From assembly GCF_017303275.1 (NCBI RefSeq), contig NZ_JAFKOJ010000012.1:35731-99730 (forward strand): a stretch of 64,000 bases of DNA, written 5' to 3'. Numbering within the stretch: position 1 is the stretch's first letter; each line of letters starts with the position of its first letter. Source of the DNA: Bacillus sp. NTK034. Lineage in GTDB: Bacteria; Bacillota; Bacilli; Bacillales; Cytobacillaceae. The translations under genes were made by a program, and so were the position numbers. This document shows positions 6,832-14,192 of this stretch, piece by piece. The notes beneath the pieces were generated by a model. That model did not search any database, was not told the DNA's origin, and worked only from the letters and a program-made list of their open reading frames with translations.

Positions 6832-7698
6832 CTAAAATACAATCGTCTTATTTCCATGCACAATGACTTTGTCTTCCACATGCCAGGCGACCGCCTGAGC
6901 GAGGACCTGTCTTTCCACATGCCGTCCTGCAATTTTGAGATCCTGTGCAGTGTGTCGGTGGTTAACCCGCTGGACATCCTGCTCAATGATCGGGCCTTCA
7001 TCCAAATCATTCGTTACATAATGAGCTGTTGCCCCAATCAGCTTGACTCCGCGGTTAAACGCCCGTGCATAAGGATTGGCTCCCACGAAGGCTGGCAGAA
7101 AGCTATGATGGATATTGATAATCCTGTTTGGATATTTGGAAATAAAGCTGGGCGAAAGGATCTGCATATATCTTGCCAGTACAATGAAATCTACTTTTCC
7201 ATCCAGCAGCTCCACCGTCTTTTGCTCGGCTTCAGCTTTAGTGTCAGGCGTAATCGGAACATGATGATAAGGTATTCCGAAACCCTCCACCACTTCCCTC
7301 ATGTCGGGATGATTACTGATCACCAAGGGAATATCCACTTCAAGCTCCTTCGATTTCCAGCGCCATAGCAGCTCCAGCAGACAGTGATCCATCTTAGAAA
7401 CAAATATGGCCATCCGCTTGCGCTCGCCTTTGCCGCTTAGCTTCCACTCCATTGAATATTCACTGGCCATTTCAGGCAGATCCTCTTTCAGTTTTGAAAA
7501 GGACTCATCAAAATGGTTCATATCGAATTCAATCCTCATAAAGAAGATGCCTGCCAGCGGATCGGTTGTGTGCTGGTCAAAATGGACAATGTTAGCCTTA
7601 TGCTCCAGCAGGAAATTGGAGACTGTGGAGATAATGCCAGGCCTCTCAGGACAGGATATCAGCAATGTCGCCCTGTTTGCATTGATATTTGTATTCAT
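6832..7698 (-). CDS. purU: Formyltetrahydrofolate deformylase
   Basis: 288 residues from the ATG behind TGGAGGAATCTAT. Hydrolyses 10-formyl-THF to THF and formate, balancing one-carbon pools and feeding GlyA with THF. The N-terminal ACT domain (LLISCPERPGIISTVSNFL, residues 10-28) matches the glycine/methionine-responsive regulatory domain of PurU. The C-terminal formyl-transferase fold carries VLARYMQILS, RIINIHHSFLPAF and GATAHYVTNDLDEGPI with the catalytic Asn, His and Asp. It lies behind a tandem glycine riboswitch, so glycine should directly raise its expression. Confidence 0.96.
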   Translation of the reverse strand: MNTNINANRATLLISCPERPGIISTVSNFLLEHKANIVHFDQHTTDPLAGIFFMRIEFDMNHFDESFSKLKEDLPEMASEYSMEWKLSGKGERKRMAIFVSKMDHCLLELLWRWKSKELEVDIPLVISNHPDMREVVEGFGIPYHHVPITPDTKAEAEQKTVELLDGKVDFIVLARYMQILSPSFISKYPNRIINIHHSFLPAFVGANPYARAFNRGVKLIGATAHYVTNDLDEGPIIEQDVQRVNHRHTAQDLKIAGRHVERQVLAQAVAWHVEDKVIVHGNKTIVF

Positions 7699-7740
7699 AT
7701 AGATTCCTCCATCTGCTTTTCCCGAAGCTGCCATCCATAT

Positions 7741-7789
7741 AAAAAGGACAGAAAAAGGCGGCTTCTTTATCCCCCTTCCCTGTCCTTTT
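7741..7789 (-). terminator. Glycine riboswitch terminator
   Basis: AAAAGGACAG/CTGTCCTTTT stem with a large imperfect interior and a minus-strand T5 tail, placed between the second aptamer and purU. Its upstream arm overlaps the end of the aptamer, as expected of a regulated terminator. Confidence 0.75.
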
Positions 7790-7945
7790 ACCTGAGAGTT
7801 TAACCCCTTTGGTGTCGCAGGATTCCTGCGCGCTCTCCAGAGATGCGTCTGACTGCGGTCTGTCTACCTGAGAGATTGGCTTCAAGGGTATTTTTGAAGC
7901 TTGCTCCTTCGGTGGCTACTGAATGCTCTCTCCCGCAGCCGTCAT
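7790..7945 (-). ncRNA. Tandem glycine riboswitch (gcvT type)
   Basis: Two aptamers in series on the minus strand. The first has GGGAGAGAGC, GCCACCGAAGGAGCAA and CTCTCAGGTA. The second has CTCTGGAGAG, ACACCAAAGGGG and CTCTCAGGTA, separated from the first by a short AGACAG linker. These are the hallmark words of gcvT glycine riboswitches, usually on-switches upstream of glycine cleavage genes. Here the target is purU. Confidence 0.95.
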
Positions 7946-7969
7946 TCGCTCAATATTTTTGTTATTTTC

Positions 7970-7998
7970 AGAATAATACATTATTTGCACTATGTCAA
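7970..7998 (-). promoter_or_regulatory. Sigma-A promoter of glycine riboswitch-purU
   Basis: TTGACA at 7993-7998 and TATTCT at 7970-7975, 17-bp spacer. Confidence 0.85.
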
Positions 7999-8096
7999 TC
8001 GAACTGCGTTTCTTTCACAAAATTGCCACAATTAAAGCCAATTATGATTCTTTCAATGCCGATTTATAATTTGGTCTTGAATAAATGGCAGAAAAA

Positions 8097-8128
8097 ACAA
8101 AAAAAGCTTGAAGACAAAGTCTCCAAGC
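8097..8128 (-). terminator. Terminator after MFS efflux gene
   Basis: 10-bp stem GCTTGGAGAC/GTCTTCAAGC with one G-U pair, 3-nt loop and a minus-strand T-rich tail. Confidence 0.85.
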
Positions 8129-8133
8129 CGTTT

Positions 8134-9321
8134 CTATACAGCCGCTTTCGGTTTCGGCTCCTTTTTCTGCCAGGCAATCGTGATAAACAATGTAACGATC
8201 AATAAGGCCAGACCGAGAACAAACGGATAAGTTATCCGGACATCGTAGAGTACACCTGCAATCGTCGGCCCAAGCACGTTTCCAATACTCATATAAGCAT
8301 TGTTCATACCCATCGCAAATCCCTGCTCATTGCCGGCCATTTTTGAGATTAGCGTGGTTAAAACGGGACGCAGGATGGAAGTAGCAAGGAAAATGATCAG
8401 TGAAATAACGAAGAAAAGCGCATAGCTGCCTGCAAACAGTGAGACAAGGAATCCTGACGCTGCAACAGCTAAAAAGATATTCAATACCTTGCCTTCTCCG
8501 AATTTATTAACCACCCGATCGACTACAAATAACTGAACAATAACACTAATGACCCCCGTTGAAGTCACCATAATGGCAATTTCCTGTGGAGTAGCAGCAA
8601 ACTCATTATCAAGGTACAGCCCCAGCACAGATTCATACGCCATTAGCCCAAAGCTCATCACCAATGTAATAACAAGCGGAATAAAATATGGCTTCTTAAC
8701 AGACATTGCCAGCTTCTTGACCATCGGTTCCTCTTCAGGCATCTCTCCTGGCACCGTCTGCAATGTGCTGCTTTCTTCGAGGAGCACAATTGAAAAAATA
8801 ACAGCCACTAGAGATACAAGCGCTGAAATCAGAAATGGCATTTTCAAGCCGAAGTCTGCCAAAAATCCGCCAATTCCAGGCCCAACCACAATTCCAAGTG
8901 ACATCGCAGCTGAGACAAGGCCATTCCCCTTTGCACGCTGCTCCATGGTAGTAATATCAGCAATGTAAGCAAAAATAGCTGGAATCAGCAAGGCTGCCCC
9001 TATGCCTCCAATGACACGTGAAAAGTAAAGCAGCCAAATGGAATCTACTGCATAAAAGACAACCATGGATAGTGTCAAACCAGCTAACCCGTAAATAATC
9101 ATCTTTCTGCGGCCATACTGGTCAGCCCATTTTCCAGCAATGGGAGAAAAAATCAGCTGGGCACCCGCGAAAATGGCAATCATCAGGCCTGCTGCCGTTC
9201 CCCCCTGATTAATGGATTCCAAATAAGCCGGCAAAATCGGAATAATAATCCCAAAGCTTCCAATCGCAATAAACATATTGATCATCAATATGATCATCTT
9301 TTTCTTTTGATCCCCAGACAT
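8134..9321 (-). CDS. MFS multidrug efflux transporter (Bmr/NorA-like)
   Basis: 395 residues, 12 predicted helices, starting at ATG behind GAAGGAGGGG. Drug:H+ antiporter of the DHA1 type. Motif A is clear (GKWADQYGRRKMI, about residues 63-75), as is antiporter motif C in helix 5 (GIVVGPGIGGFLADFG). A hydrophilic central loop (ESSTLQTVPGEMPEEEP) joins the halves. It resembles B. subtilis Bmr and Blt and S. aureus NorA; the substrate range cannot be read from sequence. Monocistronic with its own promoter and terminator. Confidence 0.9.
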   Translation of the reverse strand: MSGDQKKKMIILMINMFIAIGSFGIIIPILPAYLESINQGGTAAGLMIAIFAGAQLIFSPIAGKWADQYGRRKMIIYGLAGLTLSMVVFYAVDSIWLLYFSRVIGGIGAALLIPAIFAYIADITTMEQRAKGNGLVSAAMSLGIVVGPGIGGFLADFGLKMPFLISALVSLVAVIFSIVLLEESSTLQTVPGEMPEEEPMVKKLAMSVKKPYFIPLVITLVMSFGLMAYESVLGLYLDNEFAATPQEIAIMVTSTGVISVIVQLFVVDRVVNKFGEGKVLNIFLAVAASGFLVSLFAGSYALFFVISLIIFLATSILRPVLTTLISKMAGNEQGFAMGMNNAYMSIGNVLGPTIAGVLYDVRITYPFVLGLALLIVTLFITIAWQKKEPKPKAAV

Positions 9322-9383
9322 AGCGGATACCCCTCCTTCTATATGTGAAAAATTTACATTATTTTTTTCGGCACGCTAAATAG

Positions 9384-9411
9384 CTTATAATGAGACAGGC
9401 TGCTTTGTCAA
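9384..9411 (-). promoter_or_regulatory. Sigma-A promoter of the MFS efflux gene
   Basis: TTGACA at 9406-9411 and TATAAG at 9384-9389 with 16-bp spacing. An imperfect dyad (TGTGAAAAATTTACA, about 9345-9359) lies downstream of the start point and could be a repressor site. Confidence 0.75.
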
Positions 9412-9413
9412 AG

Positions 9414-9453
9414 GAAAAATAAGAGAAGCTCCAGCATGTGCTGAAGCCTCTTA
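9414..9453 (-). terminator. Terminator after the secreted protein gene
   Basis: Imperfect hairpin AAGAGGCTTCAGC/GCTGGAGCTTCTCTT followed by ATTTTTCC on the minus strand. Confidence 0.65.
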
Positions 9454-9462
9454 TATTCACCC

Positions 9463-10095
9463 TTAGAATTTGTCCGGGAATTGCTTCACAACTGCATTTG
9501 AAATGGCATCTGCCATCATGATAATATGTGTCACACCGTCATCAATAGAAACAATTCTGGCATCCCAATCCTTAACAAGGCTCGCTGTTAAATCATCCGT
9601 CACTAATTCGAGATACGTGTACAGCAACTTTTTAACATCTTCATTTTTCAGATTAGGATTGGCATTGCTTATAAAAGCAGCCATATCATCGGCATTGCGA
9701 TGCCATTCTTTGTTCAGCTGATTCACTTTGGCGCCTTGCCCGCTCTTGGCAGCTTCCACAATATCTCCTGCAATAACTATATGCTCCTTAAGCAGTTCTG
9801 TAAGCTTATTTCCTGCAGCATCTCCATAATAGGGCTTTATCGAATTGCCGATATCCTCCTGGTTTTTCAAGAGCCTTGCCAGAACCTGTTTCTGATCCTC
9901 CGCCCCGGCTGTTGTAGCACTTGTAATATAATTGCTTGTCCATAATACATGGTCGATCCATAATCTGCGGAATTCATTTTCAAACTTAACCTCTGATTGT
10001 GTGATACACGGTTTCTGTGCAGCTGCATTGCCTGGAGCTGCCAGCATATTCAGCGGAATCATCAGCATTATTCCCAGTATCAGTAATTTCTTCAT
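9463..10095 (-). CDS. Secreted protein of unknown function
   Basis: 210 residues with a signal peptide (KKLLILGIMLMIPLNMLA, cleavage probably near AAPGNAAAQ). The mature part is helical, with the recognisable motif LWIDHVLWTSNYI, then VLARLLKNQEDIGNSIKPYYG and LTELLKEHIVIAGDIV. Similar Bacillus proteins are sometimes labelled glycosyltransferase or acetylglutamate kinase, but no such active site is visible. The many histidines and acids in the helices could bind a metal; that is speculation. It stands alone between two terminators. Confidence 0.75.
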   Translation of the reverse strand: MKKLLILGIMLMIPLNMLAAPGNAAAQKPCITQSEVKFENEFRRLWIDHVLWTSNYITSATTAGAEDQKQVLARLLKNQEDIGNSIKPYYGDAAGNKLTELLKEHIVIAGDIVEAAKSGQGAKVNQLNKEWHRNADDMAAFISNANPNLKNEDVKKLLYTYLELVTDDLTASLVKDWDARIVSIDDGVTHIIMMADAISNAVVKQFPDKF

Positions 10096-10162
10096 ATCCT
10101 TTTCTCCTTCCAGATTGAAAAAGTTTCCTTCTTATTTTGATTATCTTAAGATTTTTCATTCC

Positions 10163-10198
10163 AAAAAAATAAAGCTCGAGGCTAGTGCCCCAAGCTTT
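10163..10198 (-). terminator. Terminator downstream of lysC
   Basis: 12-bp stem with two G-U pairs (AAAGCTTGGGGC/GCCTCGAGCTTT), 4-nt loop and a T7 run on the minus strand. The lysC transcript would include the 20-nt array and the palindrome before reaching it. Confidence 0.8.
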
Positions 10199-10201
10199 TT
10201 C

Positions 10202-10217
10202 AATCAAACGTTTGATT
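10202..10217. repeat. 16-bp palindrome AATCAAACGTTTGATT, copy 2
   Basis: Perfect palindrome, identical in its core to 979-1002 and 36897-36938. It sits between the lysC terminator stem and the 20-nt repeat array. Confidence 0.85.
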
Positions 10218-10236
10218 TATTTGCATATAAAGCCTA

Positions 10237-10373
10237 TTTACTTTCAGATAAATCATTTTACTTTCGTTTAAACAGATTTACTTTCGGATAAATCATTTTA
10301 CTTTCATATAAACAGCTTTACTTTCGGATAAATCATTTTACTTTCATATAAACAGATTTACTTTAGGATAATG
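10237..10373. repeat. 20-nt tandem array, seven units
   Basis: Units start exactly every 20 nt at 10237, 10257, 10277, 10297, 10317, 10337 and 10357. Each begins TTTACTTTC (last TTTACTTTA). Tails alternate between GGATAAATCAT-like and ATATAAACAGA-like, giving a 40-nt higher-order dimer. It begins 2 nt from the lysC stop. Confidence 0.92.
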
Positions 10374-10374
10374 A

Positions 10375-11739
10375 TCACACAGCTGCCACCGCAGCAAAAA
10401 ACTCATTATAAAGCGCCTGTACCGCGCGTTTTTCATCCACTGCCTGTACGCCAAACATCATGCTCACTTCAGATGAGCCCTGATTGATCATTTCCATATT
10501 GACTTTCGCTTTAGCGAGGGCTTTGGAGGCGCGGGCCATTGTTCCGATGTTTTGGCGCATCCCCTCACCAACTACCATGATAAGCGACAGGCTGTGCTGG
10601 ATTTTCACCTCATCCGCGTGAAGTTCACGTTGAATACGTCTCAGAATCTCTTCCTCCATACCATCAGTAAATTGGTTTTCCCGAAGAATAATGGAGATGT
10701 CATCAATTCCTGACGGCGTATGCTCATAGCTGAGGCCATACTCTTCCAAAATGGTCAGCAGCTTCCTCCCGAAGCCTACTTCCCTGTTCATTAAGTATTT
10801 GCCGACGTATATGCTGCAGAATCCCTGATCACTGGCAATCCCGATCACAGGTCCGTTTGTGTTAGCGCGCTTGTTCACAATCCTGGTGCCAGGAGCAGAT
10901 GGATTATTCGTATTTTTAATCTGCACAGGAATACCAGCCCTGAATGCCGGCACAAGTGCTTCATCATGCAGGACGGTAAAACCTGCATAGGAGAGCTCCC
11001 GCATTTCGCGGTATGTCAATTCTTTGATTTCTTTAGGACTTTCCACAATAAATGGATTTACCGAAAATACAGCATCCACATCTGTAAAGTTTTCATACAA
11101 GTCCGCTTTGGCTGCCCCAGCCAAAATGGAACCTGTTACATCCGATCCGCTTCTTGAAAATGTGAACACCTGCCCTTCCCTGCTATATCCAAAGAAACCT
11201 GGAAAAATGATAATCCCGTCCTGTTCCCTTAAGGAATATAGATTCTCATATGCCTCAGGAAGAACCTGTGCATTTCCGGGCTCAGGGCTTACAAGCAATC
11301 CCGCTTCATTCGGGTTCACATACCTTGCTTCTACTCCCTGCTGCTGAAAATATGCTGCAACAAGCTTAGCGTTATTATCCTCGCCGCTCGCCTTAATCAG
11401 ATCCATAAAAACTTCAGGATCATCTGTATCGCTGGAGAGCCTTGTAAAAAGATCCTCCCTAATTATATCTTTAATTTTTGGATCAAGCTCCAATTCATCA
11501 GCTATTTGGCCATACCGATCCAATACAGCTTCAGCCAAATCATCAGCTGCCTCCCCCTGATTCCGTTTTTCTGCACATGCGATTAATAAATCAGTAACCT
11601 TATTGTCTGCTGAAAATCGCTTACCAGGAGCCGAGACGACTATTATCTTCCGCTCTGGATCTGCATTTACAATATTGAAAACCTTCTCGATTTGCTTTCC
11701 GGATGCTAAAGAAGATCCTCCGAACTTCACGACTTTCAT
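10375..11739 (-). CDS. lysC: Aspartate kinase (aspartokinase III type)
   Basis: 454 residues. Phosphorylates L-aspartate at the first step of lysine, threonine and methionine synthesis. The kinase domain opens with KVVKFGGSSLASG and contains the substrate-site FTFSRSGSDVTGSILA near residue 195. Two C-terminal ACT domains follow (ISIILRENQFTDG and MVVGEGMRQNIGTMA). It resembles B. subtilis YclM, the lysine/threonine-responsive isozyme. ATG behind TTAGGAGATG. The leader is too short for a lysine riboswitch, so control is probably allosteric or by a regulator. Monocistronic. Confidence 0.93.
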   Translation of the reverse strand: MKVVKFGGSSLASGKQIEKVFNIVNADPERKIIVVSAPGKRFSADNKVTDLLIACAEKRNQGEAADDLAEAVLDRYGQIADELELDPKIKDIIREDLFTRLSSDTDDPEVFMDLIKASGEDNNAKLVAAYFQQQGVEARYVNPNEAGLLVSPEPGNAQVLPEAYENLYSLREQDGIIIFPGFFGYSREGQVFTFSRSGSDVTGSILAGAAKADLYENFTDVDAVFSVNPFIVESPKEIKELTYREMRELSYAGFTVLHDEALVPAFRAGIPVQIKNTNNPSAPGTRIVNKRANTNGPVIGIASDQGFCSIYVGKYLMNREVGFGRKLLTILEEYGLSYEHTPSGIDDISIILRENQFTDGMEEEILRRIQRELHADEVKIQHSLSLIMVVGEGMRQNIGTMARASKALAKAKVNMEMINQGSSEVSMMFGVQAVDEKRAVQALYNEFFAAVAAV

Positions 11740-11774
11740 TCTGACATCTCCTAATCTCTGAAAATTTAATCTTT

Positions 11775-11802
11775 ATTTTACTCTTATCCGCAAAGAAATC
11801 AA
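11775..11802 (-). promoter_or_regulatory. Probable sigma-A promoter of lysC
   Basis: TTGATT at 11797-11802, TAAAAT at 11775-11780, 16-bp spacer. The leader to the ATG is short (about 30 nt). Confidence 0.6.
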
Positions 11803-11924
11803 GAGAAAATTCTATCTGAAAAACACAGATGTTCACCATAAAAATACACAAAGGTATGTAGATATATTAAATATGATTAATTAGCGTGATTATATCGCTT
11901 AATATTATTATTTTAGAAAAATAA

Positions 11925-11939
11925 AAGAAAACGCTTACA
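11925..11939. promoter_or_regulatory. cre-like site (possible CcpA operator)
   Basis: AAGAAAACGCTTACA fits the catabolite-response consensus WTGNAANCGNWNNCW with one mismatch (T2 to A). It lies between lysC and rsbY, roughly 70 bp before the sigma-B-like promoter. Which gene it would serve is unclear. Confidence 0.35.
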
Positions 11940-12002
11940 ATATATAGTTTATTTTATGCCGTTATGCTGAATTGCCTAAAGCAAAAAACTATTAATATTA
12001 TG

Positions 12003-12028
12003 GTTTTTCCCATTCCAAAACGGGGTAT
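12003..12028 (+). promoter_or_regulatory. Sigma-B-like promoter of rsbY
   Basis: GTTTTT (12003-12008), 14-bp spacer, GGGTAT (12023-12028). The -10 is an exact match to the sigma-B consensus GTTTAA-N12/15-GGGTAT. It lies about 60 bp before the ATG, suggesting positive feedback. Confidence 0.7.
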
Positions 12029-12087
12029 ATGTTAAGGATATTTATATAAAGAATTCAATCGTAAAAACACGGGAAGGGAAAAAGTCT

Positions 12088-13230
12088 ATGGGAATCCTAG
12101 TTGTGGACGATAATCAAGCCAATTTGTTTGTCATTCAGCATATATTAAAACGCGCCGGATATAAAGACCATTTAACGTTTTCTTCTGCAAAGGATATGTT
12201 TCAGCATCTTCAGGGATATTCACCTTTCTCAGCTGATATAAAAGCAGACATTATCTTAATGGATATTATGATGCCGGAGATGGATGGAATTGAAGCATGC
12301 CGGCGGCTTCAGCAGATTCCGCATTTAAAGGATATTCCGGTGATTTTTGTAACTGCATTGGAAGATTCAAATAAAGTAGCTGAGGCACTAGATGCGGGCG
12401 GAACTGATTATGTTATGAAGCCCATAAATAAAACGGAACTGCTTGCCCGGATTCGTGCTGCTTTAAGACTTAAATATGAAAAGGACTGGCATAAGGAGCA
12501 GGAAAATAAAATCAAGAATGAATTGGATTTATCCATGCAGGTTCAGACCAGCATGCTGAGTGAGCCGATTTATCATGAACATACACTGTTAAAGGCTTCC
12601 TACCTGCCGGCCAACAAACTTGCAGGGGATATGTATTACTGGCACCAAATAGATGAACACCGCTTTGCTGCCATCCAGCTGGATATGATGGGCCACGGAA
12701 TTTCAGCATCCCTTGTATGCATGTTTATCTCTTCTGTACTAAGGGATGCTATCAGAACATGCAGCGATCCTGAATACGTCATGAAGGAACTAAATCGGTG
12801 GATGAACTCCCTTAATCAGCGCAATCAGCGGATTCCATATTATTTTACAGCCATTTATCTCGTCCTTAATAAAAAAGACAAAACCGTCGAGTATGTAAAT
12901 GCCGGACATCCAACCGGATATGCACTCACAGATAAAAAGGAAATGGTCAGTTTAACCAGCAATATGTGTGCAGTAGGCTTTTTTGAAGATATTACGATCC
13001 AAAAAGAAACAATTCCCTATATAGACTCCATCCAGCTGCTCCTGTTTACGGACGGAGTAGAAGAAGCAGTGGAACAGAATAATCTTAACCCTTGTGAATA
13101 TCTTCAGCGCTTCGCATCCTTCCATTGGAATGCAGCCCGAACAGCAGAACCAATAGATATGATTTTGACTAAAGAGCAGCAGGCAAGCGCCGATGATGAT
13201 ATGTGTGTTGTTCTGGTTCAGGCAAATTAG
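12088..13230 (+). CDS. rsbY: Response-regulator PP2C phosphatase, RsbY-like
   Basis: 380 residues, ATG behind GGGAAGGG. Residues 1-125 are a receiver domain (VVDDNQANLFVI; phospho-acceptor Asp in ILMDIMMPEMDG; conserved Lys in VMKPINK). A coiled linker leads to a SpoIIE/PP2C domain with LAGDMYYW, QLDMMGHGIS and LLLFTDGVEEA as metal-site motifs. This matches B. cereus RsbY, which when phosphorylated dephosphorylates anti-anti-sigma RsbV and frees sigma-B. It stands convergent to a CheR-type gene and hybrid kinase that match RsbM and RsbK. The rsbV-rsbW-sigB genes are not in the window. Confidence 0.88.
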   Translation: MGILVVDDNQANLFVIQHILKRAGYKDHLTFSSAKDMFQHLQGYSPFSADIKADIILMDIMMPEMDGIEACRRLQQIPHLKDIPVIFVTALEDSNKVAEALDAGGTDYVMKPINKTELLARIRAALRLKYEKDWHKEQENKIKNELDLSMQVQTSMLSEPIYHEHTLLKASYLPANKLAGDMYYWHQIDEHRFAAIQLDMMGHGISASLVCMFISSVLRDAIRTCSDPEYVMKELNRWMNSLNQRNQRIPYYFTAIYLVLNKKDKTVEYVNAGHPTGYALTDKKEMVSLTSNMCAVGFFEDITIQKETIPYIDSIQLLLFTDGVEEAVEQNNLNPCEYLQRFASFHWNAARTAEPIDMILTKEQQASADDDMCVVLVQAN

Positions 13231-13245
13231 TTACATAATATTTTT

Positions 13246-13295
13246 GCAAAAAAACAGAGTGCAGTCCCTCAAATAGGGCCCGCACTCTGTTTTTC
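13246..13295. terminator. Bidirectional terminator between rsbY and rsbM
   Basis: Long hairpin AAACAGAGTGC/GCACTCTGTTT with an inner CCCT/AGGG helix, A-rich on the left and T-rich on the right, between convergent stops. Confidence 0.9.
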
Positions 13296-14111
13296 TTATG
13301 CTTGAGCGGTCTTCCTGAAAATCTTTTCCTGCAGGTTGATTTCTTCAAATACGGGCACTTCCATCCTCAGCGCTTCCTTGCTTCCAAGTCCCAGAAAACC
13401 TCCCCTGCTAAGGCTTTCATTGAAAAGATTAAAAACATGGCTTTGCAGATCAGTGTTAAAATAAATCATGACATTGCGGCATATAATCACATGAAATTCA
13501 TTAAAAGAACCATCGGTCACCAGATTATGCTGTGCAAAAACCATTCTATCAAGCAGGGATGAATTCAAATAAGCTGCTTCACAATCGGTAGTGTAGTATT
13601 CAGAAAATGATTTTTTTCCGCCTGCCATAATGTAATTCTTTGTGTAGAGCTGCATTTTTTGCAGAGGGATCATTCCGCTCTCAGCCTTTTTCAGCACCTT
13701 TTCATTGATGTCTGTGGCATAAATTTTAGTTCGTTCCCCCAGACCTTCCTCCTCCATCAAAATAGACATGGAATAGGCTTCCTCTCCAGTCGAACAGCCT
13801 GCATGCCAAATTCTGATCTCAGGCAATTCTCTGAGCATCGGGACAGCCTCATTTCGAAAAGCTTTAAAAAACGAAGGGTCCCGGAACATTTCGGTAACAT
13901 TAATTGAAAAATCGCTCAGGACCTTTTGCAGATATCCATCTTCATGTATAACCTTCTCTGTGAGGCTTGTTATGCTGGGCAGCCGATCCCTGCTAATGCG
14001 ATTTTGTATCCTCCTCGCAATAGAAGAGCGCATATATTGCCGGAAATCATACCCGGATAAACCGTAAATGGCCTTTAAAAGTAAATCTATCTCTAATTCT
14101 TCCTTTTTCAA
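13296..14111 (-). CDS. rsbM: CheR-type methyltransferase, RsbM-like
   Basis: 271 residues, TTG start 8 nt after GAGGAATGG. SAM-dependent glutamate methyltransferase of the CheR fold: an N-terminal helical domain (YDFRQYMRSSIARRIQNR, basic substrate helix), then the catalytic domain with FRDPSFF, IRIWHAGCSTGEEAYSMSI (SAM site) and FHVIICRNVMIYFN. In B. cereus, RsbM methylates hybrid kinase RsbK and keeps sigma-B activity low. Here the kinase gene lies 81 bp upstream on the same strand, and no chemotaxis gene is near, so the RsbM role fits better than chemotaxis. Confidence 0.85.
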   Translation of the reverse strand: MKKEELEIDLLLKAIYGLSGYDFRQYMRSSIARRIQNRISRDRLPSITSLTEKVIHEDGYLQKVLSDFSINVTEMFRDPSFFKAFRNEAVPMLRELPEIRIWHAGCSTGEEAYSMSILMEEEGLGERTKIYATDINEKVLKKAESGMIPLQKMQLYTKNYIMAGGKKSFSEYYTTDCEAAYLNSSLLDRMVFAQHNLVTDGSFNEFHVIICRNVMIYFNTDLQSHVFNLFNESLSRGGFLGLGSKEALRMEVPVFEEINLQEKIFRKTAQA

Positions 14112-14192
14112 TTCTATCCATTCCTCAACTTTCGAGAATAAAATTATGGTGACAGTGTCCGTATGTCAGGACTGGTGCCCCCCGGGTTCCTT

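Noticed and set aside
10237..10373. CRISPR array
   Set aside because: The repeat period is 20 nt with no unique spacers, and no cas genes are present; the same holds for the arrays at 45493, 51315 and 58913.
11740..11802. Lysine riboswitch before lysC
   Set aside because: The promoter lies too close to the start codon (leader about 30 nt) to fit an L-box.
13296..14111. Chemotaxis CheR
   Set aside because: No chemoreceptor or other che gene nearby; the adjacent hybrid kinase and PP2C regulator point to RsbM.
14112..14192. Insertion-like GGTGACAGTGTCC element between rsbK and rsbM
   Set aside because: Only a short imperfect dyad; no inverted-repeat ends or duplication could be defined.
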